A stretch of 16,921 nt of DNA from positions 1 to 16,921 of the forward strand of contig CAZFDE010000057.1 of NCBI GenBank assembly GCA_964517795.1, read 5' to 3'. The notes under the pieces are model-generated. The model was given only the letters and a program-made list of their open reading frames with translations. It was not told where the DNA came from and did not search any database. Origin of the DNA: CAZFDE01 sp964517795 (GTDB taxonomy: Bacteria; Planctomycetota; Phycisphaerae; Sedimentisphaerales; Anaerobacaceae). The position numbers and the translations under genes were made by a program. Positions 8,432 to 14,847 of this stretch are shown here, one piece after another; positions within the stretch are counted from its first letter, which is position 1, and the number at the start of each line of letters is the position of its first letter.

Positions 8432-8443
8432 GCCGAATTCGGC
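8432..8443. repeat. 12-bp perfect palindrome (GCCGAATTCGGC)
   Basis: A perfect palindrome ends 8 nt upstream of the rhomboid start codon, between it and the promoter-like elements at 8469-8497. It could be an operator for a dimeric regulator or a small RNA hairpin hiding the start region. Chance occurrence cannot be excluded at this length. Confidence 0.4.
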
Positions 8444-8468
8444 CAAAATGCAATACCGGCGTATTTTG

Positions 8469-8497
8469 AATATTTTACTTGTGTCCGAACCGGTCAA
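8469..8497 (-). promoter_or_regulatory. Candidate promoter for the rhomboid-ligA-ribD operon
   Basis: On the minus strand TTGACC (plus coordinates 8492-8497, 5 of 6 to the sigma-70 -35 box) is followed after 17 nt by AATATT (8469-8474, 4 of 6 to the -10 box). It is correctly placed to start transcription about 35-40 nt upstream of the rhomboid ATG. Planctomycete promoters are not well defined, so this is a consensus match only. Confidence 0.35.
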
Positions 8498-8507
8498 CGC
8501 GTATAAT
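8479..8507 (+). promoter_or_regulatory. Candidate distal promoter for the RRM protein gene
   Basis: A perfect TATAAT (8502-8507) lies 17 nt after TTGTGT (8479-8484, only 3 of 6 to the -35 consensus). It overlaps the candidate leftward promoter, so the two directions may compete. If used, it would give a leader of about 140 nt that contains the hairpin at 8543-8562. Confidence 0.3.
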
Positions 8508-8542
8508 CGTATTCGTATCAAATGCTCGTAAAGCGAACGGCC

Positions 8543-8562
8543 TGCAGATGCTGGTATCTGCA
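8543..8562 (+). other. Hairpin in RRM gene upstream region
   Basis: TGCAGAT (8543-8549) and ATCTGCA (8556-8562) can pair perfectly over 7 bp around a 6-nt loop. It has no following T-run, so it is not an intrinsic terminator. It would lie in a long leader if the distal promoter is used, or in front of the proximal promoter otherwise. Confidence 0.4.
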
Positions 8563-8574
8563 CAACCCTTTGTC

Positions 8575-8604
8575 TTGATAGCATCTCTTTACTATGTGTA
8601 TAAA
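8575..8604 (+). promoter_or_regulatory. Candidate proximal promoter for the RRM protein gene
   Basis: TTGATA (8575-8580) and TATAAA (8599-8604) are separated by 18 nt, each close to the sigma-70 consensus. Transcription would begin near 8611, leaving a leader of about 46 nt before the ATG at 8657. Confidence 0.45.
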
Positions 8605-8656
8605 TGTGCTTATGACGAAATAAGCAGCGAATATCAACCTTATTTAGGAAACGATC

Positions 8657-9058
8657 ATGAAATTGTACGTCGGTAACATCCCGGCCGAGCTCTCCAAAGA
8701 CGACCTCAAGACCTTTTTTGAACAATACGGCGAAGTACGGGACGCCAATATTATTTGCGACAAGCAAACCGGCATGTCCCGCGGCTACGGCTTTGTGGAG
8801 CTGAACAGCGAAGATACCCCCGATGAAGTTATCGAACAGGCCAATGGCGCTGTGATGGGTGAAAATACCATCAAAGTTGCCCCGGCCAAGGGCAAATCCA
8901 AACGCGGCGGTGGCGGATTCTCCGGCCGCGGTCGCGGCATGGGCGGCCCGCGCGGTCAGCGCGGCGGCGGCGGTAATCGCCGATTCGGTTCCGGTTCCGG
9001 CGGCTCACGAGGACGCTCCAACCGCGGCCCAAAACGCGAGGTCAACGGCAACCGATAA
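8657..9058 (+). CDS. RRM-family RNA-binding protein with glycine/arginine-rich tail
   Basis: This 133-aa protein has a single RNA recognition motif (residues 1-77). RNP2 is LYVGNI (3-8) and RNP1 is RGYGFVEL (42-49), which carry the aromatic RNA-contacting residues. Residues 80-133 are a Gly/Arg/Ser-rich tail with RGG-like units, as in cyanobacterial Rbp and plant glycine-rich proteins. Such proteins bind single-stranded RNA, and several family members are cold-induced. The ATG at 8657 is set by AGGAA 7 nt upstream. It is a single-gene unit reading away from the rhomboid operon, and it converges with the HAD phosphatase gene. I infer a role as a general RNA chaperone; targets cannot be told from the sequence. 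Confidence 0.93.
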   Translation: MKLYVGNIPAELSKDDLKTFFEQYGEVRDANIICDKQTGMSRGYGFVELNSEDTPDEVIEQANGAVMGENTIKVAPAKGKSKRGGGGFSGRGRGMGGPRGQRGGGGNRRFGSGSGGSRGRSNRGPKREVNGNR

Positions 9059-9104
9059 AACCGAAGTACGGGGCGGGCCGTTCCTACCGAAAAATTAAAT
9101 TGCG

Positions 9105-9974
9105 CTAAATGTCGTACCGTTGCGCCTGATTGAAAGATTCCCGCGCGTAGCGTACACCCTGAACAATGGTTTGCAGTTGCAGTTTGATCAGGCGGTCCAG
9201 TTCGCTGCCGGTTTTGTAATTTGCCTGTGCGATAAAATCCACCCGCTTGGCTTTCAAGAGTTCCCGGCAGGTTTTTTTTGCCCGGGTGTCCCGCGACTTA
9301 TAGACCGCGATCGCATAGCCGCCGTTTTTCTTGATGACTGTCATGCAGGGCACATCGGTCAGCCCGTCGCCGATATAGAGGATATTCTCGAAGGGCACCG
9401 GACGCTGCTGCGGCGGCATGTACAGGTTAATGCTCTCGCTGAGCTTTTCCTTGCCCTTGTTGATCCGGAAGATGAACTGCGTCTTCAAGGTATCGTTGAC
9501 GATGACGTTGGGGAATGTGGCTGCCCCGTACTCATCGTAATAGTATTGCGAGGCGAAGACCTTGTAGAAATATTTCGAGACGGCCGCCCCGCAGATGATC
9601 TCTTTCAATCCCGCCGAGATGATATAGTGCCGCAGCTCGATCGCCGGGTCGAGCTTGCGGACGTAGGCGTTTATGCGGGCGAAATACGGCTGCACGCCTG
9701 GGAAATATTTGATCTTCGTGGCCAGCTTGGCGAGCTTTTCAGCCGTCACCGGATATCGGGCCGACTTGGATTTCTCGATCATCAGTCGCATATAGGTCGC
9801 GATATCCTCGCCGTTGTACTGGGCGGCTTGGCGGTTCACCTCGTTCCAGAATTGGCTGCCCTGATGGATGCCGATCTGCGGCAGGATCGTATATTCCTGC
9901 ATCGGCTGCGGCGTCAGCGTCCCGTCGAAATCGTACACGATCGCCACCACATTATGCCTGAATGTCTTCGCCAT
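9105..9974 (-). CDS. HAD-superfamily phosphatase (phosphoserine-phosphatase-like)
   Basis: This is a probable soluble phosphohydrolase of 289 aa. HAD motifs are all visible: motif I YDFDGTLTP with nucleophile D15 and acid/base D17, motif II S120 in IISAG, a lysine around 173-175 (INKGKEK) for motif III, and motif IV IGDGLTD with D203 and D207. A helical cap of about 100 residues (25-110) lies between motifs I and II, as in C1-cap enzymes such as SerB. The substrate is not evident. The ATG at 9974 is chosen because AAAGGA lies 8 nt before it; the frame extends to 10037 but that part overlaps the upstream small gene. It follows that gene by 4 nt, so the two are surely one operon. Confidence 0.88.
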   Translation of the reverse strand: MAKTFRHNVVAIVYDFDGTLTPQPMQEYTILPQIGIHQGSQFWNEVNRQAAQYNGEDIATYMRLMIEKSKSARYPVTAEKLAKLATKIKYFPGVQPYFARINAYVRKLDPAIELRHYIISAGLKEIICGAAVSKYFYKVFASQYYYDEYGAATFPNVIVNDTLKTQFIFRINKGKEKLSESINLYMPPQQRPVPFENILYIGDGLTDVPCMTVIKKNGGYAIAVYKSRDTRAKKTCRELLKAKRVDFIAQANYKTGSELDRLIKLQLQTIVQGVRYARESFNQAQRYDI

Positions 9975-9978
9975 ACAT

Positions 9979-10176
9979 CTATCCTTTAGGTTCATACGCC
10001 TCGCATTCGAATGTATCTTCACCCTGCTGGTCCGCACGGGTCAGGTTGCACAGAATTTCCTCTTCCTCGTCAAGACCATCTCGTTTGCGGCTAACACACA
10101 AATCCGGCTTCGCGATCAAATCCGGATTAAATGGTGTGCCGTCATCATTCATATAATGCGATTGATAGTCTTTCAT
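9979..10176 (-). CDS. Small conserved-looking acidic protein with Cys residues, 65 aa
   Basis: I cannot name the family with certainty. The ATG at 10176 gives 65 residues, rich in Asp and Glu, with the pattern NPDLIAKPDLCVS (18-30), EEEILCNLTRADQ (38-50) and FECEAYEP at the end. Three cysteines remain (C28, C43, C58). I recall similar small bacterial proteins where the first cysteine is followed by a second in a C-x2-C pair; here the equivalent place appears to be Arg (R31), which could weaken a metal site. The stop is 4 nt before the ribosome-binding-site-supported ATG of the HAD phosphatase, which argues that this is a real gene. A purine-rich GGAAGG lies about 12 nt before the start. Confidence 0.65.
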   Translation of the reverse strand: MKDYQSHYMNDDGTPFNPDLIAKPDLCVSRKRDGLDEEEEILCNLTRADQQGEDTFECEAYEPKG

Positions 10177-10671
10177 TTGAATTTTTCGCCTTCCGAATCA
10201 AACCATGTAGCCAACCACCGATGGTTGCAAAAATCCAGGCAAGCAGCCACCCTTTTACGAATCCGGCTTTCTAATATCTTATGCCGCCATATCTGATCTG
10301 CAAGTGAAATTTTAAACTTACCGCAGAGTTCACCGAGCGACAGAGAAATTCCCTGGATAGGATGGGCATTTTATTGCCCTTGCGGATTAAAAAACAGCCA
10401 CGAGCGCCATGCTTTCAACACTCTACTGTCTATTTTCTGCGGCCAACGACCGCACCCGAAGGGCCTTTTACCTCGACATCGTTTCAAGATGGCGGGCCAC
10501 AGTTTTGACTTTTCACGTTTTACTTTCTACCTCTCAAACTGACCGCCGGCCAATACCTTTATGGCCAAAAAACCATGTCGACTGAAAAATAAGGTACAGA
10601 TTTCAGGCGAACAACTTCGGCTAATCGAAAGCAACAGTTTACATGAACAGGTTAGCGGCAAGATTTCGGGA
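10177..10671. other. Non-coding stretch, about 500 nt
   Basis: I see no convincing gene. Small inverted repeats occur: AACCAT (10201-10206) with ATGGTT (10221-10226); GGGCA (10364-10368) with TGCCC (10375-10379) around TTTTAT; and TGCGG (10438-10442) with CCGCA (10450-10454). A stretch at 10321-10345 has the repeated pattern C-x-GAG (CGCAGAGTTCACCGAGCGAC, then AGAG), which resembles degenerate intergenic repeats seen in other bacterial genomes. Frames of 70 aa (plus) and 107 aa (minus) crossing its right end lack ribosome binding sites and protein-like composition. Confidence 0.5.
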
Positions 10672-10707
10672 CAAAAAAACAACAGTCGCCCTCCTCCGGA
10701 GCGACTG
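10672..10707 (-). terminator. Intrinsic terminator (minus strand)
   Basis: Read on the minus strand, CAGTCGCTC pairs with GGGCGACTG (9 bp including one G-U) around the loop CGGAGGA and is followed at once by TTGTTTTTTT. This is a textbook Rho-independent terminator. No protein gene ends here, so it most likely ends the candidate small RNA that starts near 10836. The sulfatase gene would need a roughly 470-nt 3' UTR to use it. Confidence 0.75.
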
Positions 10708-10836
10708 CGTCTTATGATAAAACAAAACCGGCTTAATTCAGGTCTATGCCGGCTTTGTATTTTCATTAAGTAGGGCGGACTCATCCTCCTCCAAGAGTCG
10801 TTTTTGGATGTCCGCCCGACACTTTGCGAGCCATTT
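10673..10836 (-). ncRNA. Candidate structured small RNA, about 160 nt
   Basis: Between a promoter-like element and a strong terminator, the minus strand can form three successive hairpins. Hairpin A: GGGCGGA (plus 10811-10817) with TCCGCCC (10773-10779), extended by CATCC/GGATG across a 2-nt bulge, with a 19-nt loop. Hairpin B: AAAGCCGGC with GCCGGTTTT (10724-10756), 9 bp, a 15-nt loop, followed by more T's. Hairpin C: the terminator at 10672-10707. The loop regions of A and C both hold GGAGGA. I do not recognise a known RNA family. Alternatives are a cluster of dispersed palindromic (REP-like) repeats or a 3' regulatory region. A 17-codon frame starts at 10834 but lacks a ribosome binding site. 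Confidence 0.4.
10773..10817. repeat. Long imperfect inverted repeat (REP-like)
   Basis: GGGCGGA (10773-10779) and TCCGCCC (10811-10817) form a 7-bp GC-rich outer stem, and CATCC (10782-10786) with GGATG (10806-10810) an inner stem. The GTCCGCC-type core is reminiscent of dispersed palindromic elements that I recall in planctomycete and related intergenic regions. Only one copy is present in this window, so its repeat nature is unproven. Confidence 0.45.
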
Positions 10837-10841
10837 AGGCA

Positions 10842-10870
10842 ATGATACATAAGTGCAAAAATGGTGCCAA
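10842..10870 (-). promoter_or_regulatory. Candidate promoter of the small RNA
   Basis: On the minus strand TTGGCA (plus 10865-10870, 5 of 6 to the -35 box) and TATCAT (10842-10847, 5 of 6 to the -10 box) are exactly 17 nt apart. This is one of the two best sigma-70-like matches in the window, and it does not precede a protein gene. Transcription would begin about 10835-10836. Confidence 0.5.
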
Positions 10871-11180
10871 ACGACCGATAAATCCGAATTTCGTAAAGGC
10901 AATAATATTAAGCGGCGATCACAATTGACTTTAAGCGTTTGGTTTGTTCTATTTTTAATGATTACTTAAATGTCATATATTAACACTGTGTTGATATAGG
11001 AAAACATGGAGTAGCGGAATACTATTGTACATCTTCAATTTAGAGATGTTTTAGCAAATTCAAAAGCAAAATTCATAAAAATGTTTAATATTATAAACAC
11101 GATGTGGTGAAAAAAATATACATCAATTCCTATAATGTTTTTAAAAATGAAAAGCAGGAAAATACATTATCGGACTTTTT
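10871..11180. other. AT-rich non-coding stretch, about 310 nt
   Basis: This stretch lies between the small-RNA promoter region and the end of the sulfatase-like gene. It is much more AT-rich than its surroundings and has many stops in all frames. I see a small inverted repeat AACAC-T-GTGTT (10982-10992) and a weak plus-strand promoter-like pair TTGACT (10924-10929) with TCTATT 17 nt later, but no gene follows it. No RNA gene is recognisable. Confidence 0.45.
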
Positions 11181-11197
11181 TTAAGGATTTTCCTTAA
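11181..11197. repeat. Inverted repeat over the stop codon of the sulfatase-like gene
   Basis: TTAAGGA (11181-11187) and TCCTTAA (11191-11197) are perfect 7-bp arms around a 3-nt TTT loop, and the outer TTA is the stop codon of the minus-strand gene. No T-run follows on the minus strand, so it is not a normal intrinsic terminator. It could protect the mRNA 3' end or be chance in an AT-rich place. Confidence 0.4.
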
Positions 11198-13151
11198 TGA
11201 ATTTTGCCCAGCAGATTCGGTTTTCCCATCGGCAGAGCCATTTTTTATAGAGTAGAATCTCGCCGGACGGGGCCTGGTCGATCTGAAAAATGCTGTTTTT
11301 TCGCCAATCCATAATTTCCTGGGCATAATTTGGGATTTGAGGCGTATTGAATGAAATCGGCCTTTGCTCATTCGGATCGGTTTGGAGATTGAATTGTGTA
11401 ACCATCTCGGAGATCGGATTAAAAATATATTTGCGATTTTGGATCAATACCCCGGCCGGACTTTGCAAAAACCAACCGGAAAAATAGATTTTCCGTTCGT
11501 TATGGCGCTGCGCGAACAGGTCGATTCCGTCAAAATGGTTTGCATCAAGATCAAATCCAAGCAAACCCAGCACCGTCGGTGTAAGATCGATACTGGCGGC
11601 CGCAATATCTTTTGCAGGAGTTTGGATCCGATCCGGCACACGAAGATAAAACGGAATTCGGATCGCTTCGTTAAAGACATTGCGTTCATGCCCCCATGAA
11701 CCGTGTTCGCCAAACGCTTCGCCGTGATCACCGATTACAATGAACACCGTATTATCCGTAAAATCCGATGTTTCCAGCATCCGGTTGAATTCGGCAATAA
11801 ACGAATCGGTATAGCGAATGGCCTGGCGATAACGGTCGGCCTGTTCCTTGGCCGGCGCTTCGAACCATTCGGGTACCACATACGGATCATGCGTAACCGA
11901 GCAAAGATAGGTAAGCAAAAACGGTTTTTGATCTTTGCTAATCCACCGGCGAACACGATCGAGCATCGCAAACTCATCACAGCCGAGATAACCCACGAAA
12001 TGATTCGGATCGTCGAGATGATCTCGGCTCACGAACGTATCGAACCCGAGATTATGGACTAATGCGGGCCGGGCCTCAAAATTACCCTTGGCGGACTGAA
12101 AGAATGCCGTACGGTAGCCCGCCGATTTAAGAATCGTCGCCAGGCTCGCATAAGGCTTTCGGGCAGGCACAGCCTCGGCGATGTCCGGTGAGACCGATGG
12201 AAAGCAGCCGGTATGCAGGCTGAAGAGCATTTTCGTCGTATGCGTCAGGTTGCAGTACGTTCGAGGAAAACAGATTCCCTCTTTTGCCAGTTTGGCCAAA
12301 AATGGAGTGTCGAGATTATTGGGATCAGCCAGTGAGGTGTATTGATACTGCACCCCTTCGAGGACGATGATCACTACATGATATGGTTTTCGGGTATGTT
12401 GCTGCGGCGGATCGATCTGGTCAAAGGCCGGGATGACTCTGGCCGGATTTTCGAATACCGTTTCAGATATCCCATTTTCCCGGCCGCGGAAGAGGGTCTC
12501 AAAGGCCTTGATGTGGGCATTGAAGGATAAACCGGTGCCGTCGCTCGTGTCGTATGTATTGCTGATGCCGATTCCGATCAGCGAGATCAGGATGATGCCC
12601 AAAGTCACGAAGACACGTATCGTGAGGCGGTGTTTGTTATGGTCGGGCAGTTGCGGCCGAGCCAGTACCGAAACGAAAAACGCCAGAGCGATTGCACTGG
12701 GACCGAAAAGAAAAACAGATGCGATCGGCATTTTAACGATGTTGCCGCCGACAAAGCTCAATGCGTTCAGCGGATCGCGAATAAACGGCAGCAGCACGAC
12801 CGGCAGGATCTGCGTACCGGTACGAATGATCCAGCCGGCGTTCATCACCGACCATGTGCAGCATATCGCTGCGATCACCGTAACGATCCGGACGATGCGG
12901 CGACTGGCAAAGGCAAAACAGATCAGTACCAGAATAATCTCGACGGTCAACAGAAAGGCAATATCGGCAAGGATACAGCGCAGGAAAAGCCTTAATAGGT
13001 CACTTCGCAGGCAATGATAGAACTTTGCGGACAATACCGCCAATAACGCACCGAACATAAGAAGGCTGTATGCCCGCGGTGCGGCGGCACGATATATCTT
13101 TTTCAAAACTGACCATGCGGCATTGGGTTTTGTATGTCGGTTTTGTTCCAT
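11181..13151 (-). CDS. LtaS/sulfatase-superfamily membrane enzyme (alkaline phosphatase fold)
   Basis: This 656-aa protein has an N-terminal membrane region (about five hydrophobic segments between residues 25 and 200) and a large extracytoplasmic catalytic domain (about 255-560) of the sulfatase/alkaline phosphatase superfamily. Metal-site residues are E265 in VLEG and D475-H476 in IGDHGE, with H486-H488 region (GSWGHE) nearby. The nucleophile position, equivalent to the Cys/Ser of CxPSR in sulfatases, aligns with T305 in NLTHTTKM; a Thr is what LtaS-type phosphoglycerol transferases and phosphoethanolamine transferases use. So it is more likely to transfer or cleave a phospho-head-group than to hydrolyse sulfate esters. 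The ATG at 13151 has AAGG about 10 nt upstream. It follows the TPR gene by 46 nt. A typical diderm does not make lipoteichoic acid, so the acceptor may be a periplasmic glycan or lipid; this is inference. Confidence 0.85.
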   Translation of the reverse strand: MEQNRHTKPNAAWSVLKKIYRAAAPRAYSLLMFGALLAVLSAKFYHCLRSDLLRLFLRCILADIAFLLTVEIILVLICFAFASRRIVRIVTVIAAICCTWSVMNAGWIIRTGTQILPVVLLPFIRDPLNALSFVGGNIVKMPIASVFLFGPSAIALAFFVSVLARPQLPDHNKHRLTIRVFVTLGIILISLIGIGISNTYDTSDGTGLSFNAHIKAFETLFRGRENGISETVFENPARVIPAFDQIDPPQQHTRKPYHVVIIVLEGVQYQYTSLADPNNLDTPFLAKLAKEGICFPRTYCNLTHTTKMLFSLHTGCFPSVSPDIAEAVPARKPYASLATILKSAGYRTAFFQSAKGNFEARPALVHNLGFDTFVSRDHLDDPNHFVGYLGCDEFAMLDRVRRWISKDQKPFLLTYLCSVTHDPYVVPEWFEAPAKEQADRYRQAIRYTDSFIAEFNRMLETSDFTDNTVFIVIGDHGEAFGEHGSWGHERNVFNEAIRIPFYLRVPDRIQTPAKDIAAASIDLTPTVLGLLGFDLDANHFDGIDLFAQRHNERKIYFSGWFLQSPAGVLIQNRKYIFNPISEMVTQFNLQTDPNEQRPISFNTPQIPNYAQEIMDWRKNSIFQIDQAPSGEILLYKKWLCRWENRICWAKFIKENP

Positions 13152-13197
13152 GAAAGACAGACCTTACCGCGCGGCATATCGATCCTCAAGAGAAATT

Positions 13198-14556
13198 TCA
13201 ATTAAGGCTCATCTTCAGAAAGCTCAGCACATCGGCGGCAGTGCGGCTTTTCTGAGCGATATTGATCTTGCGGCGGATCTTTTTCAATTGCGGGTCGTTG
13301 GGATTGATTTTCAATGCCTGGTCAATGCGCTGGGAAGCCGGCGCATATTGGTGACGTGCCAGGTACACGATCGCGCTGTCTTTGAGACTCTCGGCATGCT
13401 CGGGCTGCAGTTGCAGCGCATGGTCAAAGAAATCGGCCGCATCCTCCAGTTTATTGTCGATCGCATGCATCAGGCCGAGATAATAATAGGCATCGGCATG
13501 ATGCGGATCGATGTCAAAGGCCTTGAGGAAGCAATTGGCGGCATAATCGAGTTCTCCGATTTGCAGGAACATCGTTCCCAGCGAAATGCACACATCGGCG
13601 TCTTCGATTCCCTGCTGCAGCTCGGCCACCAAATAGGCCCGGGCTTTTTGGAAATGATCGCGTTTGATCGCCAGTTGGGCGAGGCGAAAATACGGCCCGG
13701 TGATATCGTCGTCGATCTTCAGGGCGTCATTATACATCTGGACGGCCTTTTGAATCTGGTTCGCCGCCAGAAAGATTTCACCCAGGTAGAAATGGGCCGG
13801 GGCATGTTCGGGCTGCAGTTCGATAATCCGGTTGAATTTTTCTTTGGCCGATTCGATATCGCCCATCTGTAATTGCAGCAGACCGAATTCGAGAATCACA
13901 TCCACATCGCCGGGATTGCGGCGAATCTCATAGAGGAAATGGTCCCTGGCCTTATCGTGTTGGCCGTCTGACCAATAAGCCTGGGCGATGCGGAAGTTGA
14001 TCTGCGGATGGATCGGCTCGAGTTCGGCGGTCCGCATCCAGCAGCCGAGGGCCTTTTTGTACCGCCCGCGAATGAACAGGCTGTTGCCGATATTGTAATA
14101 GCACAGGGCGCAGTCCGGTTCGATCTGCTGAGCAAGATAGAACATCTGCTCGGCGACATCGTGCTGCTCCATTTCGGTATAGGTGATGATCCGGTTGCAG
14201 TAGCAGGGCTCAAACTGCGGATCGAGCTTTTCGATCTGCTCGAATACGTCCAGGGCCTTATCGTAAAAACCCGCTCGCGTGTAATCGACGGCCAGCGAGT
14301 TCATGATCTCCAGATCCTGGGGGTTGTGATCCATCGCGGTTTCATACGCTTCGATGGCCTCATTAAATCGACCGAGGGCATCGAGCGCCAATGCCTTGTT
14401 GAAATGCCATGCGGTATTGGCCGGATTGGTAGCGATCGCATCTTCCAGATGCATCAGAGCCTGGGCCATCTGACCGTCTTCGTAAAGTTCGTATGCCATA
14501 CGAGCCTGCTGCTCGGCCTGGTCGAACGAGTTCAAATCGGATTCATCAAACAGCAT
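13198..14556 (-). CDS. Tetratricopeptide-repeat protein
   Basis: The 452-aa protein is built almost wholly of about twelve 34-residue TPR units from residue 12 to about 425. These show the usual W/L..A..Y...G...A...Y/F..A...P spacing, for example the units beginning AWHFNKALALDALGR and AHFYLGEIFLAANQ. The short C-terminal tail (426-452) is basic then hydrophobic. No signal peptide or membrane segment is seen, so it is probably a cytoplasmic scaffold. The ATG at 14556 starts directly before the repeats; the purine-rich AGAAAG upstream is a weak ribosome binding site. It is the first gene of a two-gene unit with the sulfatase-like enzyme, so it may recruit or organise that enzyme or its partners. 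The partner cannot be told from the sequence. Confidence 0.9.
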   Translation of the reverse strand: MLFDESDLNSFDQAEQQARMAYELYEDGQMAQALMHLEDAIATNPANTAWHFNKALALDALGRFNEAIEAYETAMDHNPQDLEIMNSLAVDYTRAGFYDKALDVFEQIEKLDPQFEPCYCNRIITYTEMEQHDVAEQMFYLAQQIEPDCALCYYNIGNSLFIRGRYKKALGCWMRTAELEPIHPQINFRIAQAYWSDGQHDKARDHFLYEIRRNPGDVDVILEFGLLQLQMGDIESAKEKFNRIIELQPEHAPAHFYLGEIFLAANQIQKAVQMYNDALKIDDDITGPYFRLAQLAIKRDHFQKARAYLVAELQQGIEDADVCISLGTMFLQIGELDYAANCFLKAFDIDPHHADAYYYLGLMHAIDNKLEDAADFFDHALQLQPEHAESLKDSAIVYLARHQYAPASQRIDQALKINPNDPQLKKIRRKINIAQKSRTAADVLSFLKMSLN

Positions 14557-14682
14557 CGTCTTGCTTTCTCGAATAATTCAATTTCATACAATCTGCCTGC
14601 TAAAGCCATATCGGCGCCGATCGCGGTGAAATTAAGGTGATTTTGGCCGTGGAATAATCTTTAGCGAATACGGCTTTTTTTG

Positions 14683-14711
14683 TGGACAGGATTGATGTAA
14701 CCGCTTATAAT
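14683..14711 (+). promoter_or_regulatory. Promoter of the ribH-nusB-parA operon
   Basis: TGGACA (14683-14688, 5 of 6 to consensus) and a perfect TATAAT (14706-14711) are 17 nt apart. Transcription would start near 14718 and give a leader of about 130 nt before ribH. Another TATAAT is at 14801-14806 but lacks a matching -35 box. I looked for the conserved parts of the FMN riboswitch in the leader and did not find them. Confidence 0.6.
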
Positions 14712-14847
14712 CATTAAAGTTAAAATATAGCCGATCGACGAGCGTCCGAATGCGGTTCGTTTGGTTCGCGCTTTTTCTGGAAATGAGGCCGGTTAGGTCT
14801 TATAATAATCGGGCGTTTCGAAGATCAATAAATGGAGAAACAGTGCA

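Noticed and set aside
9059..9104. Possible bidirectional terminator between the RRM gene and the HAD gene
   Set aside because: Only a 4-bp stem (ACGG/CCGT) can be drawn and no good T-run follows; too weak to call.
9120..9989. 289-aa plus-strand frame opposite the HAD phosphatase
   Set aside because: It is an antisense shadow: the minus strand has all four HAD motifs and a good ribosome binding site, while this frame has no family resemblance.
10781..10834. 17-codon frame inside the candidate RNA, ending where GGAGGAGG-ATG overlaps its stop, like a leader peptide
   Set aside because: There is no ribosome binding site for the first ATG, which sits within 2 nt of the predicted transcription start. 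The second ATG is too close to its GGAGG, and the frame that follows is not protein-like.
10527..10850. 107-aa open frame on the minus strand, and a 70-aa frame on the plus strand (10561-10773), in the non-coding region
   Set aside because: Both cross strong hairpins and the T-run of a terminator, lack ribosome binding sites, and have cysteine/arginine-heavy sequence with no recognisable domain. They fit chance frames over a structured RNA.
12433..13017. 194-aa plus-strand frame opposite the sulfatase-like gene
   Set aside because: It is antisense to a complete gene with catalytic motifs, and its basic, Ile/Arg-rich composition is typical of shadows.
14645..14679. Hairpin GGCCGT...ACGGCT followed by seven T's on the plus strand
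   Set aside because: The loop is 21 nt and the stem about 6 bp, and no plus-strand gene lies upstream to be terminated. It is probably chance next to the ribH promoter.
14712..14847. FMN riboswitch before ribH
   Set aside because: I looked for the conserved aptamer segments and could not find them, so no riboswitch is called.
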